Virus record (IMG/VR): IMGVR_UViG_3300046323_000587
Span: 62,001 to 126,000 of that record
Source of the DNA: a virus
Length of the DNA stretch: 64,000 nucleotides
Strand: one strand, 5' to 3'
Part shown: positions 1-8,314 of the stretch, piece by piece
How positions within the stretch are numbered: the first letter of the stretch is position 1
Layout: every line of letters begins with the position of its first letter
Notes under the pieces: generated by a model
The model's database searches: none
What the model was told of the DNA's origin: nothing
What the model saw: the letters and a program-made list of their open reading frames with translations, nothing else
Translations under genes and position numbers: made by a program

Positions 1-54
1 TTCCTCACAAAGAAAAAGAAATTAAATATATTACGATAGAATAAAGTAACAATA

Positions 55-86
55 AAACTCTAACGATTTAATTATTGTTAGAGTTT
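55..86 (+). terminator. Rho-independent terminator of a gene left of the window
   Basis: A perfect 10-bp stem (55-64 with 77-86) closes a 12-nt loop and runs straight into a T tract. It lies ahead of the first complete gene and probably ends a transcript whose coding part is left of the window. No complete gene is visible in 1-141. Confidence 0.75.
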
Positions 87-141
87 TTTATTTATTAAGA
101 ATACTAGTATTAATCAAATTAAAAATAATTTACTTATATTT

Positions 142-546
142 ATGGAAAATCAATTAGCTATTTGGAATGAAGAATCAAGAAAATCTTTTACTGATGTAGA
201 AAAAAGTGAAGAATATTTTAATTTGAGTCCAAGAGAAGATGAAGGAAATATTGGAACAATGTATTGTATTAGTAATAAATACAATTTAGGAGACTCTCAT
301 ACATTAAATCAAGAAGAGATTATCGAATTAACTAAATCTGTTCCTCATCTACCTTTATTTATTTATGCTCATAGTGGAATATCTATGAATACTTACAAAC
401 AATGTCAATGGGATAGTAGTATGGTAGGATTTATTATCTATGATCAAAAGAAAGCTACTGCTCTTGATTTACATTTATCAGAAGAACAGATTTATAAAAA
501 TTTACAGCAAGAAATTGATGAGTATTCTAATTATTTATCTTATTAG
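142..546 (+). CDS. Conserved phage protein of unknown function (HSGI/WDS motif)
   Basis: Acidic 134-residue protein without membrane segment. Its recognisable core is HSGI at residues 77-80 followed by CQWDSSMVGF at 88-97. This pairing (a 'HSGI' strand, then a 'C-x-WDS-x-x-GF' strand) resembles a family of small phage proteins of unknown function; the resemblance is from memory of the motif only. It stands alone between two terminator hairpins (55-86 and 555-580), so it is probably its own transcription unit. No function is proposed. Confidence 0.75.
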   Translation: MENQLAIWNEESRKSFTDVEKSEEYFNLSPREDEGNIGTMYCISNKYNLGDSHTLNQEEIIELTKSVPHLPLFIYAHSGISMNTYKQCQWDSSMVGFIIYDQKKATALDLHLSEEQIYKNLQQEIDEYSNYLSY

Positions 547-554
547 AATAAAAA

Positions 555-580
555 AACCTGTTAGAATTATTTAACAGGTT
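555..580. terminator. Terminator shared by two converging genes
   Basis: Perfect 9-bp stem (555-563 with 572-580) with an 8-nt loop, preceded by an A tract and followed by a moderately T-rich stretch. It lies between the plus-strand gene ending at 546 and the minus-strand gene whose stop codon (567-569) is in the loop, so it can serve both directions. Confidence 0.65.
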
Positions 581-845
581 CGTTTGGTTTATTTAAATCA
601 TCTTCTTTTTGTTTCTCTTTGCCTGAAAAATAAAAATTAACTAAATTGCTTTGTGTAGTAATTATAGCACCTATTAACATACCTATTGCAGCATTAGTTT
701 CAGGTTTTAAAGAATTAGGATTAGTTACTAATGTAAGTAATATAATACCCATAAATAATGTATTTAATCCTAGAAGAAAAGCCCTACTATAAAAGTAATG
801 ATTGACTCTTAATTTATTGTAAGCGTTTTTTATTAGCTCTCCCAT
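567..845 (-). CDS. Small membrane protein, possible holin
   Basis: 92-residue protein with two hydrophobic segments at about residues 22-42 and 53-73 and a charged, lysine/glutamate-rich tail after 74. Size, two membrane segments and the tail fit a phage holin-type protein, a membrane pore former acting at lysis. The sequence 'TTQSNLVNFYF' before the charged tail resembles small phage membrane proteins often annotated as holins. No endolysin is next to it in this window. It is the only minus-strand gene in the first 35 kb, so it is probably expressed separately from its neighbours. Holin is an inference; 'small membrane protein' is certain. Confidence 0.6.
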   Translation of the reverse strand: MGELIKNAYNKLRVNHYFYSRAFLLGLNTLFMGIILLTLVTNPNSLKPETNAAIGMLIGAIITTQSNLVNFYFSGKEKQKEDDLNKPNEPVK

Positions 846-1025
846 AATTGATATGTTTTAAATTGTAATAAGTAAAATAAAATACACTTATTGGTATAAT
901 AAATAATTCTATAACAAATAATCTGTTGTTTAACATAATAGAAGTATTTTAATTGTTTTTAAACATATCTATTTTTAATAATTTGTAATCAAAATTAATT
1001 TTAATTATTTTAAATTATTTTAAAA

Positions 1026-1247
1026 ATGTTTTATACGTATAGAAATTCAATAACAAATGAAGTAGTAGAGATAAGTCATTCAATGAATTATTGTATTGAT
1101 TTAAATAATGAAGAGTTGTTTAATAAATTGCCAGAAAATTTAAAAGAGAGATTGATTATTAACGGAGTAAAATTAAAAAGAATTATAGCTTACGCTCCAG
1201 CTGTTTTAAGTATGAATAGATTTGGTTCAAGTGAACTTAAAAAGTAA
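1026..1247 (+). CDS. Hypothetical protein, 73 residues
   Basis: Small basic protein with no recognised domain. It has one cysteine and a C-terminal stretch IIAYAPAVLSMNRFGSS. It follows a 180-bp A/T-rich leader without a gene, which may hold the promoter for the rightward series starting here. The next gene begins 18 bases after its stop, so the two are probably cotranscribed. Confidence 0.55.
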   Translation: MFYTYRNSITNEVVEISHSMNYCIDLNNEELFNKLPENLKERLIINGVKLKRIIAYAPAVLSMNRFGSSELKK

Positions 1248-1265
1248 TTTTATATTTTAAATTAT

Positions 1266-2399
1266 ATGACAATATTAGAAGAATTGAATAAGTATAAAAA
1301 AGAGAATTTATTTAGTCAAGAGATAATTGAACCAATTTTAAGTAGAACCAACAATGAAATATATCTTAATATCTGTTCTATATTTTCTGTTGTGTTTGGT
1401 TTATCTATTATCACAGTCATTACTGAAAATCAAGAAATAGGGTTTACTGTTGTAGGAATATTTATATTTTTATTATTTATTTTAATTATAAATGAAAAAG
1501 TAAAAGTAAATTATCTTAAAGAATATGGTAAAAATCAATTAACAAAAGATTTAATTGTATCTTTAATTTCTATTGGAATTTCTTTAATTAGTTTGTTTGG
1601 TATTTACGTTAATGTAAATAATTATAATAAGTCTTTAGGTTCTGTAAATCAATTAACACTCAAAGAAGATTCTATGCTAATAAATAAAGTTAATGAAGTA
1701 GAATTAAATAGAAAAACTGTTTTAGAGCGTGTTAATAAAAATAATGAAAGTTATCTAAAAATTAGAAAAGATTACGAAGATCGTAAAAAACAGAATAAAT
1801 TTGAACTTACAGAAGATGATAAAAACATATATAATAAAGCAAATGAAAAATTGCAAGAAGCAATAGATAAAGAAATTAAAAAAATTGATGATAAAATTAT
1901 TGAGTTAAAAAAATCAAATGAATTAAAAAAACAACAGTTAATTCAAAATATTTCAAATAGTTCTAGTAGAACTTTATATGTAGCATTAATCTTTATGGGT
2001 TTGAGTTTTATTATTGAATTAGCTATTATTCTGTTGTCTTATTTTGAAGGTAGAAATTTAAGAGAGTATGAAATAAAACTGAATAACTATAAAAAACTTA
2101 AAAAGCAACAAGAAGAGGAAAGAAAGGTTGCTATTGAAAATAGTGAAGAAGTTAAATTAATGAAAAAATGCTTAGAAATAATTAAACGTTTATTTTTATT
2201 ATCAGAAACTAATGTTACAAAACAAACTCTTTTAGAAATGTCTATTGGTAATAAAAAAGATGTTGATATTATTTATACATTATTTAAAAAACTTGAAATT
2301 ATATCTTTTGGAAATAGAAACATTACTTTAATTCCTAAAAAAGAAATTGAAGCAATAAAAATTATTGATAATTATTTTACTAATTTAATAAATGTTTAA
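1266..2399 (+). CDS. Multi-spanning membrane protein with central coiled coil
   Basis: 377-residue protein. Hydrophobic segments lie at about 33-53, 59-76, 96-116 and 236-261. Residues 130-230 are very rich in K, E, N and I with coiled-coil character, and a second charged helical stretch covers 265-300. Residues 300-377 contain a compact region with leucine-rich helices that could be a winged-helix-like fold, but this is weak. Two membrane hairpins separated by a long coiled coil suggest a structural or sensing role at the host membrane. I do not recognise the family. It is followed 5 bases later by the next gene. Confidence 0.65.
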   Translation: MTILEELNKYKKENLFSQEIIEPILSRTNNEIYLNICSIFSVVFGLSIITVITENQEIGFTVVGIFIFLLFILIINEKVKVNYLKEYGKNQLTKDLIVSLISIGISLISLFGIYVNVNNYNKSLGSVNQLTLKEDSMLINKVNEVELNRKTVLERVNKNNESYLKIRKDYEDRKKQNKFELTEDDKNIYNKANEKLQEAIDKEIKKIDDKIIELKKSNELKKQQLIQNISNSSSRTLYVALIFMGLSFIIELAIILLSYFEGRNLREYEIKLNNYKKLKKQQEEERKVAIENSEEVKLMKKCLEIIKRLFLLSETNVTKQTLLEMSIGNKKDVDIIYTLFKKLEIISFGNRNITLIPKKEIEAIKIIDNYFTNLINV

Positions 2400-2404
2400 T
2401 TAAT

Positions 2405-2827
2405 ATGAAACCAGTATACGTAATTCCAAAATACGGAGTAAGACTAGTAAAAAGTGAAAAAACAAATAAATTCTATGATTTAATAGAATTAACTTCAGCA
2501 AATGAATTTAAAAGAGAAAAATTTACAGACTCTCAAATTCATTATAGTACAAGAACTCTTGCAGATAATAAAATAGAGCAAACTATTACATTTTTAGATT
2601 TAGAAGCAAATCAGGAAAGATTTTTAACTAAACACAGTGGTAAAAATCTTTTATTTATATTTGAAGAAAATACTACTTTGACTGATTTTGTTTATGTTAT
2701 TATAGGTAATGAGGGACCAGACGGAGCTTTTATGCAACCTAGAAAAGGACCTTCTATTACTTTTAGACATATTTGTACAGAAATTCAATTGTTTGATACA
2801 AATAAATTAAATACAATTTTAAGTTAA
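2405..2827 (+). CDS. Hypothetical protein, 140 residues
   Basis: Soluble protein of mixed strand/helix composition with an F/I-rich segment (LLFIFEENTTLTDFVYVIIG) near residues 80-100 and a glycine-rich turn GNEGPDGAFMQPRKGP after it. No catalytic motif is recognised. It starts 5 bases after the upstream membrane-protein gene, so it is likely in the same operon. Confidence 0.6.
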   Translation: MKPVYVIPKYGVRLVKSEKTNKFYDLIELTSANEFKREKFTDSQIHYSTRTLADNKIEQTITFLDLEANQERFLTKHSGKNLLFIFEENTTLTDFVYVIIGNEGPDGAFMQPRKGPSITFRHICTEIQLFDTNKLNTILS

Positions 2828-2877
2828 TTAAATTTTAAAATTATTTTATTTATTAAACTAAAACCAATTTAATTAAA

Positions 2878-3147
2878 ATGGAAAACTTCAATTTAGATTT
2901 TATAACAGGACTAGGGGAATTATTTTCTTCTAGTTCTGTTATTTATTTAGTAGAAAAGAATCAAAATATTCCTGTATTAACTATTAATAATAATACTTTA
3001 AAAAAAGTATTTTATGATAAATTTTCTCAAGAATTAATTTTTAAAGAAAATTTTATTATTAATAATGTTTCTAAATTATCTAGTTTAAAGTTTTCATTGT
3101 TTAATGAAACAGAATTATTACTTTATTTAAAATTTGATAACAAATGA
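2878..3147 (+). CDS. Hypothetical protein, 89 residues; first of a coupled cluster
   Basis: Small protein of alternating hydrophobic strands, no recognised domain. Its stop codon overlaps the next start by 4 bases (ATGA), the usual arrangement for translational coupling. It is the first of five overlapping genes (to 4657) that look like one co-translated unit. Confidence 0.55.
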   Translation: MENFNLDFITGLGELFSSSSVIYLVEKNQNIPVLTINNNTLKKVFYDKFSQELIFKENFIINNVSKLSSLKFSLFNETELLLYLKFDNK

Positions 3148-3482
3148 AAGAACAATATTTTATAGCCGTAGTTAGTTTATATCATCAATATTTTAGAAAT
3201 AAATTAGAAAAGTACACTAAAATTGAAGCTCTTGAAGAATCTCTTACTAATAATTTTGAGTTATTTACAGAAGTATTTGTAAAAATATTGTTTAATTTAG
3301 GTCACGCACCTGAAATAGTTGGAGGAATTAGGTTTAAATCTCTTGATAAGGAAGATAAATATGTTACATTAGAATATTTACCTTGCAAAGCATTAACAGA
3401 TTTATTTTTAAGTAGCACTATTTCAAAAGCATACTATATTTCAAATATTAAGAAACTAAATACTATTATAAATAATGAATAA
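3144..3482 (+). CDS. Hypothetical protein, 112 residues
   Basis: Mostly helical soluble protein with no motif I can name. It overlaps the previous gene by 4 bases and the next by 8, so expression is probably coupled to both. Confidence 0.55.
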   Translation: MKEQYFIAVVSLYHQYFRNKLEKYTKIEALEESLTNNFELFTEVFVKILFNLGHAPEIVGGIRFKSLDKEDKYVTLEYLPCKALTDLFLSSTISKAYYISNIKKLNTIINNE

Positions 3483-3885
3483 ATTGGAGTTATTTAACTT
3501 GTCTTTAGAGAATTCTTGGGAAAATATTTGTATTGCATTAAATCATTTATTTGATAATTATTACAATGAATTACCTATTTTAGAAGAAAATGAAAGAAAA
3601 AAGCTAATTAACCAAGTAGAATTTTATGGTAAATTTTTATTAGATAAAGAAAATTTACCTAACTATTATACAATAGATTTATTAAAACACACTTCATTAA
3701 TTTCTCATTATATTTTAAAAGAATATTTTAAACCTGAAACAGAATTAAGTAGACAAAAGAGAGCAAATAAAAAAGCTAAGTTAATTTTTAACAGTTTAAA
3801 ATTAGAAGGTATCTCAATTAAATCAAATAAGAAATTTTCTAAAAAAATTAATAAAGAATTTAAATATAAAACTTACGAAGACTAA
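3475..3885 (+). CDS. Hypothetical protein with basic tail, 136 residues
   Basis: Helical protein whose last 45 residues are strongly basic (many lysines, e.g. SRQKRANKKAKL and KSNKKFSKKINKEFK), suggesting nucleic-acid contact; this is an inference from composition. It overlaps its upstream neighbour by 8 bases, and its TAA stop overlaps the ATG of the next small gene by one base (TAATG). Confidence 0.55.
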   Translation: MNKLELFNLSLENSWENICIALNHLFDNYYNELPILEENERKKLINQVEFYGKFLLDKENLPNYYTIDLLKHTSLISHYILKEYFKPETELSRQKRANKKAKLIFNSLKLEGISIKSNKKFSKKINKEFKYKTYED

Positions 3886-4022
3886 TGTTTCAAATAACTG
3901 TATTAAATTCTTGGGGTTCTCAAGATATCTTATGTAAAAATTTAAAGTTGTTAAAATTTAAAATAAATCAATCTCTTATACTAAACAATAAAATTTTACA
4001 CACTAAATATATAAAAAAATGA
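3885..4022 (+). CDS. Small hypothetical protein, 45 residues
   Basis: Short reading frame beginning MFQITVLNSW and ending HTKYIKK. Its start shares one base with the preceding stop and its stop overlaps the next start (ATGA at 4019-4022). It thus fills the gap between two genes that otherwise have none, which supports it as real. It is basic and has no recognised domain. Confidence 0.45.
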   Translation: MFQITVLNSWGSQDILCKNLKLLKFKINQSLILNNKILHTKYIKK

Positions 4023-4657
4023 AAATACAAGAACTAGAAAAATTGTTTTCTAACCTATACAATATTTTTGAAGGTAAATTAATCAGTTTACAAAAATTAA
4101 ATGAATTAAAACTTGATATACAAAATATAGATGAAACATTAAAAAAATTTCCTGGAAATAAAATAAATTGTTCTTTACTTTCTTATAGAAAAACAGAAGA
4201 ATTATATTTAGTTAAATATTCTTTATTATTAATAAACAAAGAATTAATTGAATTATCTATTTCAGATAACAAAGTAAACAAAAAATATTTTGATTCTACT
4301 TATAATTTTATTAATAGTAGAAAACAAGAATTAATTTTAAATGGTAAAATTAAAGAAGAGAGATTTCCTTTATTTACTTATGAGTATTTGAAATCAATTG
4401 ATAAATTTATTAGAAAAGAAACAATTATTTATTTAGATAGAATAATTAATATTTTAAGTTTATCTTCTTCTCAAAATTGGATTAATTTTAGAAAAAAAAA
4501 ATTATCTAAACAAGAGACTATTGAAAAAACTATTAAATTATTAGAAGATAAAAAACAAACTATAACAGAAAAACATATTAAATCTATTGCTTTATTAGAC
4601 ACACAAATAAGTTACTTTAAAAGTCTTACAAAAGAGGTTCAAACTAAGTCTAAGTAA
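4019..4657 (+). CDS. Hypothetical helical protein, 212 residues
   Basis: Lysine/leucine-rich, almost all-helical protein with heptad-like spacing at residues 1-40 and in the last 50 residues, suggesting a coiled coil. No enzyme motif. It is the last gene of the overlapping cluster that starts at 2878. Its stop codon lies inside a 7-bp tandem repeat (4652-4684). Confidence 0.6.
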   Translation: MKIQELEKLFSNLYNIFEGKLISLQKLNELKLDIQNIDETLKKFPGNKINCSLLSYRKTEELYLVKYSLLLINKELIELSISDNKVNKKYFDSTYNFINSRKQELILNGKIKEERFPLFTYEYLKSIDKFIRKETIIYLDRIINILSLSSSQNWINFRKKKLSKQETIEKTIKLLEDKKQTITEKHIKSIALLDTQISYFKSLTKEVQTKSK

Positions 4658-4684
4658 TAAGTAATAAGTAATAAGTAATAAGTA
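4652..4684. repeat. 7-bp tandem repeat across a stop codon
   Basis: Unit AAGTAAT is repeated four times and followed by a partial copy. The stop codon (4655-4657) is in the first unit. It looks like a replication-slippage product in A/T-rich DNA. Confidence 0.85.
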
Positions 4685-4760
4685 CTAACTAAATTGATTT
4701 ATTAGATTCATTATTATTAATTATTAATAAAAACTTTCACTTTTAAACTACTTTAAATTT

Positions 4761-5369
4761 ATGGTAAACGTTGCAAATAAAATTGAAACTTCTATTGAAC
4801 AAAAAAATACTTTTGCATATTCTTTAAAAGAACAAGATTTAGTAACATCATTAGAAAATAATTTACCAAATACACTATTAAATAATATTTCTAGTCCAAT
4901 CAAAAACTCTTTTACAACTACATTTAATCCATTTAACAAGATGTCTTTCAGTTTAAAAGAAATTTATCATCAATTAAATGAAACTCAAAGTTCAACAGAG
5001 TTACTTGAAATTGTAAAAGAGTTTGTAACTGCTGCAACAAAAGAATATAAAATATTTAAAGATTCTGAAAATTATATCAAACAAGATAAACTAGAAGAAT
5101 TTGAATATTCTTTGACTAATCAAAATTACTTTGATAATTTTATTCTTGAATTGAGTAATTATTACGAATTTTCAATAAAGGAATTGAATTTAGAAACTCG
5201 TTCAATTACTTACATTAAAACAATTATTTCAAAACACCATAAAAAACAAATTAGGCAAAAATTCAACGATTTAAATTTTTTAATTAATGAAATTTACAAC
5301 CAATTTCAATTTATTTTAAGTGAAGTTGATTTTATATTAGTATTAAGTAGAATTCCTTTTTATATTTAA
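4761..5369 (+). CDS. Hypothetical protein, 202 residues
   Basis: Soluble, helix-rich protein with no recognised domain; the last 60 residues are markedly hydrophobic and aromatic (e.g. FLINEIYNQFQFILSEVDFIL) but do not look like a transmembrane segment. The ATG follows an A/T-rich leader with no Shine-Dalgarno. A short degenerate repeat follows its stop. Confidence 0.55.
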   Translation: MVNVANKIETSIEQKNTFAYSLKEQDLVTSLENNLPNTLLNNISSPIKNSFTTTFNPFNKMSFSLKEIYHQLNETQSSTELLEIVKEFVTAATKEYKIFKDSENYIKQDKLEEFEYSLTNQNYFDNFILELSNYYEFSIKELNLETRSITYIKTIISKHHKKQIRQKFNDLNFLINEIYNQFQFILSEVDFILVLSRIPFYI

Positions 5370-5372
5370 TAC

Positions 5373-5400
5373 AATACTCAATACTTAATATTCAATATTA
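5373..5400. repeat. Degenerate 7-bp tandem repeat after a stop codon
   Basis: Four consecutive 7-bp units of the type AATAYTN begin three bases after the stop codon at 5369. Copies differ by one or two bases. Confidence 0.6.
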
Positions 5401-5424
5401 ATATTTATAATTTTAAAACAATAT

Positions 5425-6030
5425 ATGAGCAATATTACATACAGACCTAATATAACTACAATGATTCCTTCTTTTAATAAAAACAAAGAAGGGATTTTGT
5501 TATTAAATTTAAGTTGCATAAAAGAACAAAAAAATTCTATTGTTAAAGAAGTATTTTTACACTTTCCTAAAATAAAAGACTTGCACGAAGATTATTATAA
5601 TAATGCAACTTTATTAGATAATACATTAGAACAACTACTTTTATTGTATCCTAAAATAAATAAAAATTATATAAAATTATTAGAAAGTTCTATTACAAAT
5701 TATTCTTTGTTAGGTACTACAATTAAATTGCAGATATTTGATAATAAATGGATTATTTGTTGTTATACTACTCTTTCTGAGAATGTAGATTTTGAATATG
5801 AATTAAATTCTTTTGATTTTAAATATAAATTTTTATGTAATTGTTTTAATAGTTTACTTTCTAGCACAGATTCTGAATTTACATCACAATTAAAAAACGA
5901 CAGTAAAATATTTACTTATCCTTTATTATTTGATAACGGAGAATTATTGTTTTATAATAAACAAAAAAACAAAAACTTGATTTTTTTATTAAATAATTTT
6001 AATAAACGTATATTTTATTTTTATACTTAA
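5425..6030 (+). CDS. Hypothetical protein, 201 residues
   Basis: Soluble protein with alternating strands and helices and several cysteines in a hydrophobic context (WIICCYTT, FLCNCFNSLL). No paired metal-binding CxxC motif. I do not recognise the family. It lies 55 bases after its upstream neighbour and 33 before the next, consistent with one operon. Confidence 0.55.
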   Translation: MSNITYRPNITTMIPSFNKNKEGILLLNLSCIKEQKNSIVKEVFLHFPKIKDLHEDYYNNATLLDNTLEQLLLLYPKINKNYIKLLESSITNYSLLGTTIKLQIFDNKWIICCYTTLSENVDFEYELNSFDFKYKFLCNCFNSLLSSTDSEFTSQLKNDSKIFTYPLLFDNGELLFYNKQKNKNLIFLLNNFNKRIFYFYT

Positions 6031-6063
6031 ATTTTTAATTAGTGTTTATTTAATATTTAATTA

Positions 6064-6465
6064 ATGTCTAAATCATTATATGAAACATATCAAATAACTG
6101 AACAAACTTTAAAGTATCTCAATAAAGATTTATTAGAATGTTCTATTATTATTGCTTTTGAAGGAATTACAGAAAATATTGTAAAATATGTAGATTTATT
6201 AGAAGTGTTTTTAGAAGATAATAAATTAGTTTATTGTTCATGTGTAGATTTTGAAGATAAATTTACTTTGAATACTTTGATGTATAATTTTAAAATACTA
6301 GATATTCAATTTTCATTAGATTATTTAATTGAGTTAGGGTTAATTAATTTATTAAGTTTATTTCCTTATGATTTTGTTGAATTTGCTTTAGCTTACAAGC
6401 TTGAAAAAATCAATTTATCTAAAAAAATGTTTCACCATATTAAATTTGTAATAAAATATGAGTAA
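6064..6465 (+). CDS. Hypothetical protein, 133 residues
   Basis: Acidic, leucine-rich, probably all-helical protein with no recognised motif. The next small gene starts inside its last codons (ATG at 6458), giving an 8-base overlap and probable translational coupling. Confidence 0.55.
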   Translation: MSKSLYETYQITEQTLKYLNKDLLECSIIIAFEGITENIVKYVDLLEVFLEDNKLVYCSCVDFEDKFTLNTLMYNFKILDIQFSLDYLIELGLINLLSLFPYDFVEFALAYKLEKINLSKKMFHHIKFVIKYE

Positions 6466-6625
6466 TAAAAAAGGATTTATTTATAATGGTAAAATATCAA
6501 AAATTTTACATTTTTTAAGACTAAATTATACAGAACAATTTATTTATGAGGCTTTAATTGGAACTAAGTACGCAACTACATTAAAATACATTAAACAAGT
6601 AAAAAACGAATACCATGAAAATTAA
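6458..6625 (+). CDS. Small basic protein, possible helix-turn-helix
   Basis: 55-residue frame, MSNKKGFIYN at the start and KQVKNEYHEN at the end. It overlaps the previous gene by 8 bases and the next by 11, so it fits the tight packing of the region. Residues 15-50 read as two or three short helices with an L-x-x-x-Y-x-x-x-F-I-x-E-A-L-x-G spacing and many basic residues, reminiscent of small phage helix-turn-helix proteins. That assignment is weak; gene status rests on overlap geometry and phage-like composition. Confidence 0.45.
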   Translation: MSNKKGFIYNGKISKILHFLRLNYTEQFIYEALIGTKYATTLKYIKQVKNEYHEN

Positions 6626-7073
6626 TTTAAGCAAGTTTAAAAATTATGTGCTGCCTCCAACTGAAACAACAGATTGGACAGTAAATATTAAAGAAATAGA
6701 AGATTATGTAAATTCTTTTGATATTAATATTAATAACACAATTAATACAAAATTTAGCCAAAAGAATTTAGTTGATTTGCATCAAGTTAATAGTATACTA
6801 ACTTCAAATAATTATAATTCTATTAAATATATTGAAACTTTTTCTAATCAAAATCTAGCTATGTTAGTAAATAAACTTAAAAATTATTTTATTATTACAA
6901 CACAAAACAAAGGTCTTGTAAATATCTATTTCTGTGATTATGCAAGAAACATACAATACTTTCTTACTACTATTGATTTATTAAAGTCAATAGAAAATAA
7001 AGAAAAAGCTGTAGAAGTATATATAGAACAATTAAATATTTTAGACTTGATAGAAAAATATAAGATTGAATAA
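6615..7073 (+). CDS. Hypothetical protein, 152 residues
   Basis: Soluble mixed alpha/beta protein, asparagine- and isoleucine-rich, without a recognised domain. Its start overlaps the 55-residue upstream frame by 11 bases. Confidence 0.55.
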   Translation: MKINLSKFKNYVLPPTETTDWTVNIKEIEDYVNSFDININNTINTKFSQKNLVDLHQVNSILTSNNYNSIKYIETFSNQNLAMLVNKLKNYFIITTQNKGLVNIYFCDYARNIQYFLTTIDLLKSIENKEKAVEVYIEQLNILDLIEKYKIE

Positions 7074-7126
7074 ATTTATCAAAATAAAATAAAGTTTGAG
7101 TACAATTAACCATAATATTATTATGA

Positions 7127-7549
7127 ATGACCACAATTAAAAATGTGTCTGGAGTTACTAAACCACAGCTTCAGGTACTAGGTTTATATATTACAAAACT
7201 TTTACATAGATATCTATATAAAGGTCACAGCAAAGAGTTTTTAGAAGAAATATTTTTAACAATGATGGAAAGTGATATTGAACCCAGTATATGTGCAAAG
7301 AATATGAAATATGTACATAATATCACAAATAAAGACAGATTTAATACCTTTGAAATTTTAGCAGGTTTAAAAAATGATGAAGAATTGCCTGCTATTTATT
7401 TTCAAATGTGGCATTATCTACAAGTTTTGCCTCAAGCTATAAGTGTTACAATAGAACAAATAAAACTCTTTATTTTATCTAAAGCAACAACAGAACCAAA
7501 TGAAGATATTTCAGAATTAAAAAAGTATATTAACAATATCTTAACTTAA
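7127..7549 (+). CDS. Hypothetical helical protein, 140 residues
   Basis: Helix-rich soluble protein with a histidine- and tyrosine-rich first third (LLHRYLYKGHSKEFLEEIF). Nothing resembles a catalytic motif. The ATG at 7127 is used because it follows the usual A/T-rich leader; an ATG at 7122 is in a different frame. Confidence 0.55.
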   Translation: MTTIKNVSGVTKPQLQVLGLYITKLLHRYLYKGHSKEFLEEIFLTMMESDIEPSICAKNMKYVHNITNKDRFNTFEILAGLKNDEELPAIYFQMWHYLQVLPQAISVTIEQIKLFILSKATTEPNEDISELKKYINNILT

Positions 7550-7641
7550 TTGTATTTAAGTATTCTTAAATTAAATTATTTAGTTTCAATATTACATTTT
7601 ATTACAGTTTTCTTATTTTCCACTTTTAATTTTTTATATTT

Positions 7642-8193
7642 ATGATTAGTAATTATCATTTTACAGCAAATTATTTTAGAAATAAACACAGATTTAATTT
7701 TTCTTCTAATTACAATGGTCAAGGTAACGGATTACCAGAATTTAAAAATGAGTCAGAACAAAAACAAAATCTAATTGATTTAATCCTTGCATTAGAAAAA
7801 AATAACATTCAAAATAATTATTACTATAAAAAATTAGCTAGACATAGTGCTGTATCATTACAAAATAATATAGATTATAATTATCTTATTGCAAAAGGTT
7901 ATGAAGTTTTAATGGAACATATTAAAGCCGAATATAAATATAAATCTTTAGCAGTAAAAGAAAAACGAGATTATCAACAAAAAATTTACGTTGGAGATAT
8001 CCCTAATTGTAAATCAGATTACAATTATTTTATTATGAAATCCTTAGAATATAAAAATAAAGCAAAATCAATTATTCAAGAAGTAGAAAATACTATTCAA
8101 GATAAATCTATTTTTACAACTACTTGGAATAAAACTCAACACGATAAATATTTTAATTCTTATTTTAATTATAGTAAACATTATAGAAACTAG
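7642..8193 (+). CDS. Hypothetical Asn/Tyr-rich protein, 183 residues
   Basis: Unusual composition: very rich in asparagine, tyrosine and lysine, with a repeated NYYYKK / DYNYL / YNYF pattern. Central residues are charged and helical. Its richness in Asn/Tyr/Lys partly reflects the A/T-rich codons. No recognised domain. The leader (TTTTATATTT directly before ATG) matches the A/T-rich starts of neighbouring genes. Confidence 0.55.
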   Translation: MISNYHFTANYFRNKHRFNFSSNYNGQGNGLPEFKNESEQKQNLIDLILALEKNNIQNNYYYKKLARHSAVSLQNNIDYNYLIAKGYEVLMEHIKAEYKYKSLAVKEKRDYQQKIYVGDIPNCKSDYNYFIMKSLEYKNKAKSIIQEVENTIQDKSIFTTTWNKTQHDKYFNSYFNYSKHYRN

Positions 8194-8314
8194 TTTTTTT
8201 TATAAAGACAATTAAACATTAAACAATTAAAACTTACAATTATATATTCATTTATTAATCAAGCTTGTTATTCATTAATTCAATTATTTAACAATTTTTA
8301 ATTTAAAATATCTT

